Source of the DNA: Micromonospora lupini str. Lupac 08
Lineage (GTDB): Bacteria > Actinomycetota > Actinomycetes > Mycobacteriales > Micromonosporaceae
Reading direction: 5' to 3'
NCBI RefSeq assembly: GCF_000297395.2
Contig: NZ_HF570108.1
Coordinates: forward strand, 2,139,715-2,203,714
DNA length: 64,000 nt
Part shown: one piece after another, positions 62,376 to 64,000 of the stretch
Numbering within the stretch: the stretch's first letter is position 1
Layout: the number at the start of each line of letters is the position of its first letter
Position numbers and translations under genes: made by a program
The notes under the pieces: model-generated
The model's database searches: none
What the model was told of the DNA's origin: nothing
Seen by the model: the letters and a program-made list of their open reading frames with translations, nothing else

Positions 62376-64000
62376 TCACGCCTGGCCCACCACCCGCGCG
62401 GCGACGGCCTCGACCGTGTCGGGATGCGCCGCCAACAGCGCGGCAACGCCGCCCGGGTCGGCGGGGGCGTCGGTGGCCGGCAGCCACCCGCCGTCGTGTC
62501 CGAGCAGTGCGGCGATCGCGTCGACGGCCTCCGGATGCGCGGCGAGGAGGACGCCCACCCGCCGCGGTGGCGCGGCGACGAGGCGCTCGTCGTCCACCCC
62601 CGGCTGGGGCGGGGAGGCCACCCACGGCGGCACCCAGGAATCCAGTTCCGGCAGCGCCTCCGGAAAGGTGCGCCCCGCCTCGCGGATCAGCAGCGGTACC
62701 AGCTCCGGACCCTGGTCCCGCAGTGTCGTGATCAGGGTCGGCAGCCACGGCAGCAGCACCGGGTCGGGTAGCCGGGCGAAGGCCGTGGACATCGTCTCGA
62801 CGACGAACGGCGCCAGCGCGGGCACCGGCTCCAGCGCGTGCACGAACCCGGCCAGATACTGGGGGAAGGCCGGCACCACAAGCGGGTTTGCCAGCAACTC
62901 GGCACACCGGGCCCGCAGCTCGGCCAGCGGCAGCAGGCCGAGCTGGTGTCGGCCCGCCCAGAGCAGGGCGACCTTCGCCGGCGCCGTCGGGTGCGACTGC
63001 CCGACGGCCAACTCCAACTGGGACCGGTCGCAACCCAGCGACAGCGCCAGACCCTCCATGGAGAACAGGAAGCCGAGCATCGCGCCGACCTGCCGGACCC
63101 CCGTCTCCTCGGCGGCGATGGCGGTCGGCAGCAGGGTGCAGTAGTGCGCGTACCCGGTGGTCACGAACGCCGCGCACCAGGGCGGAAGGGCCGGCGCGGT
63201 GGCCCGGTAGTGGGCCAGCAGACGCCGGATGCGGCGCAGCACGTCCGGGGCGTCGTCGACGGTGCGCTCGGCGGCGAGCAGGTCCACCGCACGCGCCCCC
63301 AACTCGTCGACCAGGCGAGGGCTGTCGAGCAGCCGGATGGCGTCCTCGACTGCGGCCAGCGCGCCCGAGGCGGTGGCGTCGGGCCCGCGTACCGCCCGGC
63401 GCAACCGCTGCTCCAGGACCTGCTCGACGGTCACGCCCTCGTAGCCCAGCTCGATGAGCGCCCGCTGGTGGCGGCCGAGCGCCAGGTCCCAGCTCTCCTG
63501 GACCGAGCGGTGCCCGAGCCGCCGCTCGCCCATGATCGGGCGGACCGCGGCCGGTGGCAGCAGGTGCCGCAGGATCCACAGCAGGTCCGAGCAGCGGCCC
63601 AGCTCCGGCTGGGCGGCCAGATCCAGCAGCGCCCGCTGCACTGTCCGCTTGTCCAGCGCCAGGCCGAGGGGCTGGAGCCGATCGAGCACGTCGCGGGCCA
63701 GCGGCGGGAGGGCGTCGTAGCCGACCTGGCCGATCCGGTCGCCGCCCAGCAGGATCTCGCAGAGCCGCCGGACGTCGCGCCGGCCGGGCACCACGTCCTT
63801 CTCGATGCAGGTGACCGCCGCGTCGGCGAAGTCGTACGGGGTGGGCCGGGCACGGTTGCGCAGGCCGGCCAGCAGGACCGAGGTCTCGAAGACGGCGATC
63901 GCGTCGGCGGTGCTGGCCAGGTATCCGTTGCGCCGGGTCAGCCGGACGATGTCCACGCACCAGCCGCGCAGCTCCGCCTCGTCCAGGCCGTCCAGGTCGG
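62376..64000 (-). CDS. DUF5682-family protein, 5' truncated by window edge
   Basis: The frame is open to the window end (sequence DLDGLDEAELRGWCVDIVRL reads in from the edge), so the 541 residues seen are the C-terminal part of a larger protein. The segments TRRNGYLASTADAIAVFETSVLLAGLRNR and YDFADAAVTCIEKDV (given in pieces) are typical of DUF5682, a cytosolic helical family related to E. coli YehM. DUF5682 genes normally lie with MoxR-type AAA ATPase, VWA and SWIM zinc-finger genes. Those partners should lie beyond 64000. Function is unknown. The GTG at about 63956 is internal. Confidence 0.82.
   Translation of the reverse strand, partial: DLDGLDEAELRGWCVDIVRLTRRNGYLASTADAIAVFETSVLLAGLRNRARPTPYDFADAAVTCIEKDVVPGRRDVRRLCEILLGGDRIGQVGYDALPPLARDVLDRLQPLGLALDKRTVQRALLDLAAQPELGRCSDLLWILRHLLPPAAVRPIMGERRLGHRSVQESWDLALGRHQRALIELGYEGVTVEQVLEQRLRRAVRGPDATASGALAAVEDAIRLLDSPRLVDELGARAVDLLAAERTVDDAPDVLRRIRRLLAHYRATAPALPPWCAAFVTTGYAHYCTLLPTAIAAEETGVRQVGAMLGFLFSMEGLALSLGCDRSQLELAVGQSHPTAPAKVALLWAGRHQLGLLPLAELRARCAELLANPLVVPAFPQYLAGFVHALEPVPALAPFVVETMSTAFARLPDPVLLPWLPTLITTLRDQGPELVPLLIREAGRTFPEALPELDSWVPPWVASPPQPGVDDERLVAAPPRRVGVLLAAHPEAVDAIAALLGHDGGWLPATDAPADPGGVAALLAAHPDTVEAVAARVVGQA

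Overview
The window is dense, very GC-rich coding DNA, with GC at nearly all third codon positions, ATGA-type gene overlaps, GTG starts and many secreted enzymes carrying ricin-type (CBM13) modules. This points to a mycelial actinomycete, most likely Micromonosporaceae (Micromonospora-like). The genus is inferred from protein style, not from a marker gene. I saw no rRNA, tRNA, CRISPR array, transposase, integrase or prophage gene, so it reads as ordinary chromosome rich in carbohydrate use, transport and regulation.

Layout. 1-6.2 kb: end of an NmrA-like gene, a large membrane protein with a hydrolase motif, a divergent AraC regulator / SDR pair, and a FUSC membrane protein. 6.2-9.5 kb: operon of a ribbon-helix-helix protein, a DUF4097 protein and a DrrAB-type ABC exporter, preceded by phased short repeats. 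9.5-27.3 kb: a pentose region. It holds araB-araD, a YtfQ/YtfR/YtfT/YjfF-type furanose ABC importer and araA in one operon, then a secreted CBM13-GH43 arabinofuranosidase/xylosidase, a LacI-family regulator, and a ChvE/XylF-type importer (binding protein, ATPase, permease). Six copies of one 14-16 bp palindrome (ATGTnAnCGnTnACAT-like) lie in the control regions of araB, the GH43 gene and the second importer, and the LacI gene sits among them. I infer a local AraR-like regulon.

27.7-34.7 kb: secreted phosphoesterase, divergent MFS transporter and beta-propeller lipid/sugar-type unknown secreted protein, Tat-exported PhoD phosphatase and an Asp-rich secreted propeller protein, with PHO-box-like motifs in the divergent promoter. 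34.7-43.1 kb: FtsX-type permease with two flanking ATPases, LtrA, a TetR regulator with its membrane-protein partner, a divergent M23 peptidase and DUF2188. 43.2-49.6 kb: DUF4331, secreted GH16-CBM13 glucanase, a small unknown gene, and a MOCOS-like PLP enzyme translationally coupled to an ABCG-type fused transporter.

49.8-58.1 kb: zinc alcohol dehydrogenase, a second ChvE-type sugar importer (ATPase, permease, binding protein) preceded by a 9-codon leader ORF, a ROK regulator, and a YcaQ-like protein. 58.1-64 kb: GntR-ATPase-permease operon, divergent Nramp transporter, tandem repeats with a large perfect palindrome, a small acidic protein and the 3' part of a DUF5682 gene.

No region stands out as a wholly new defence or mobile system. 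The most distinctive signals are regulatory: the shared operators, the phased iterons, the coupled leader ORF, the PHO-like boxes, and the coupled MOCOS-like/ABCG pair.
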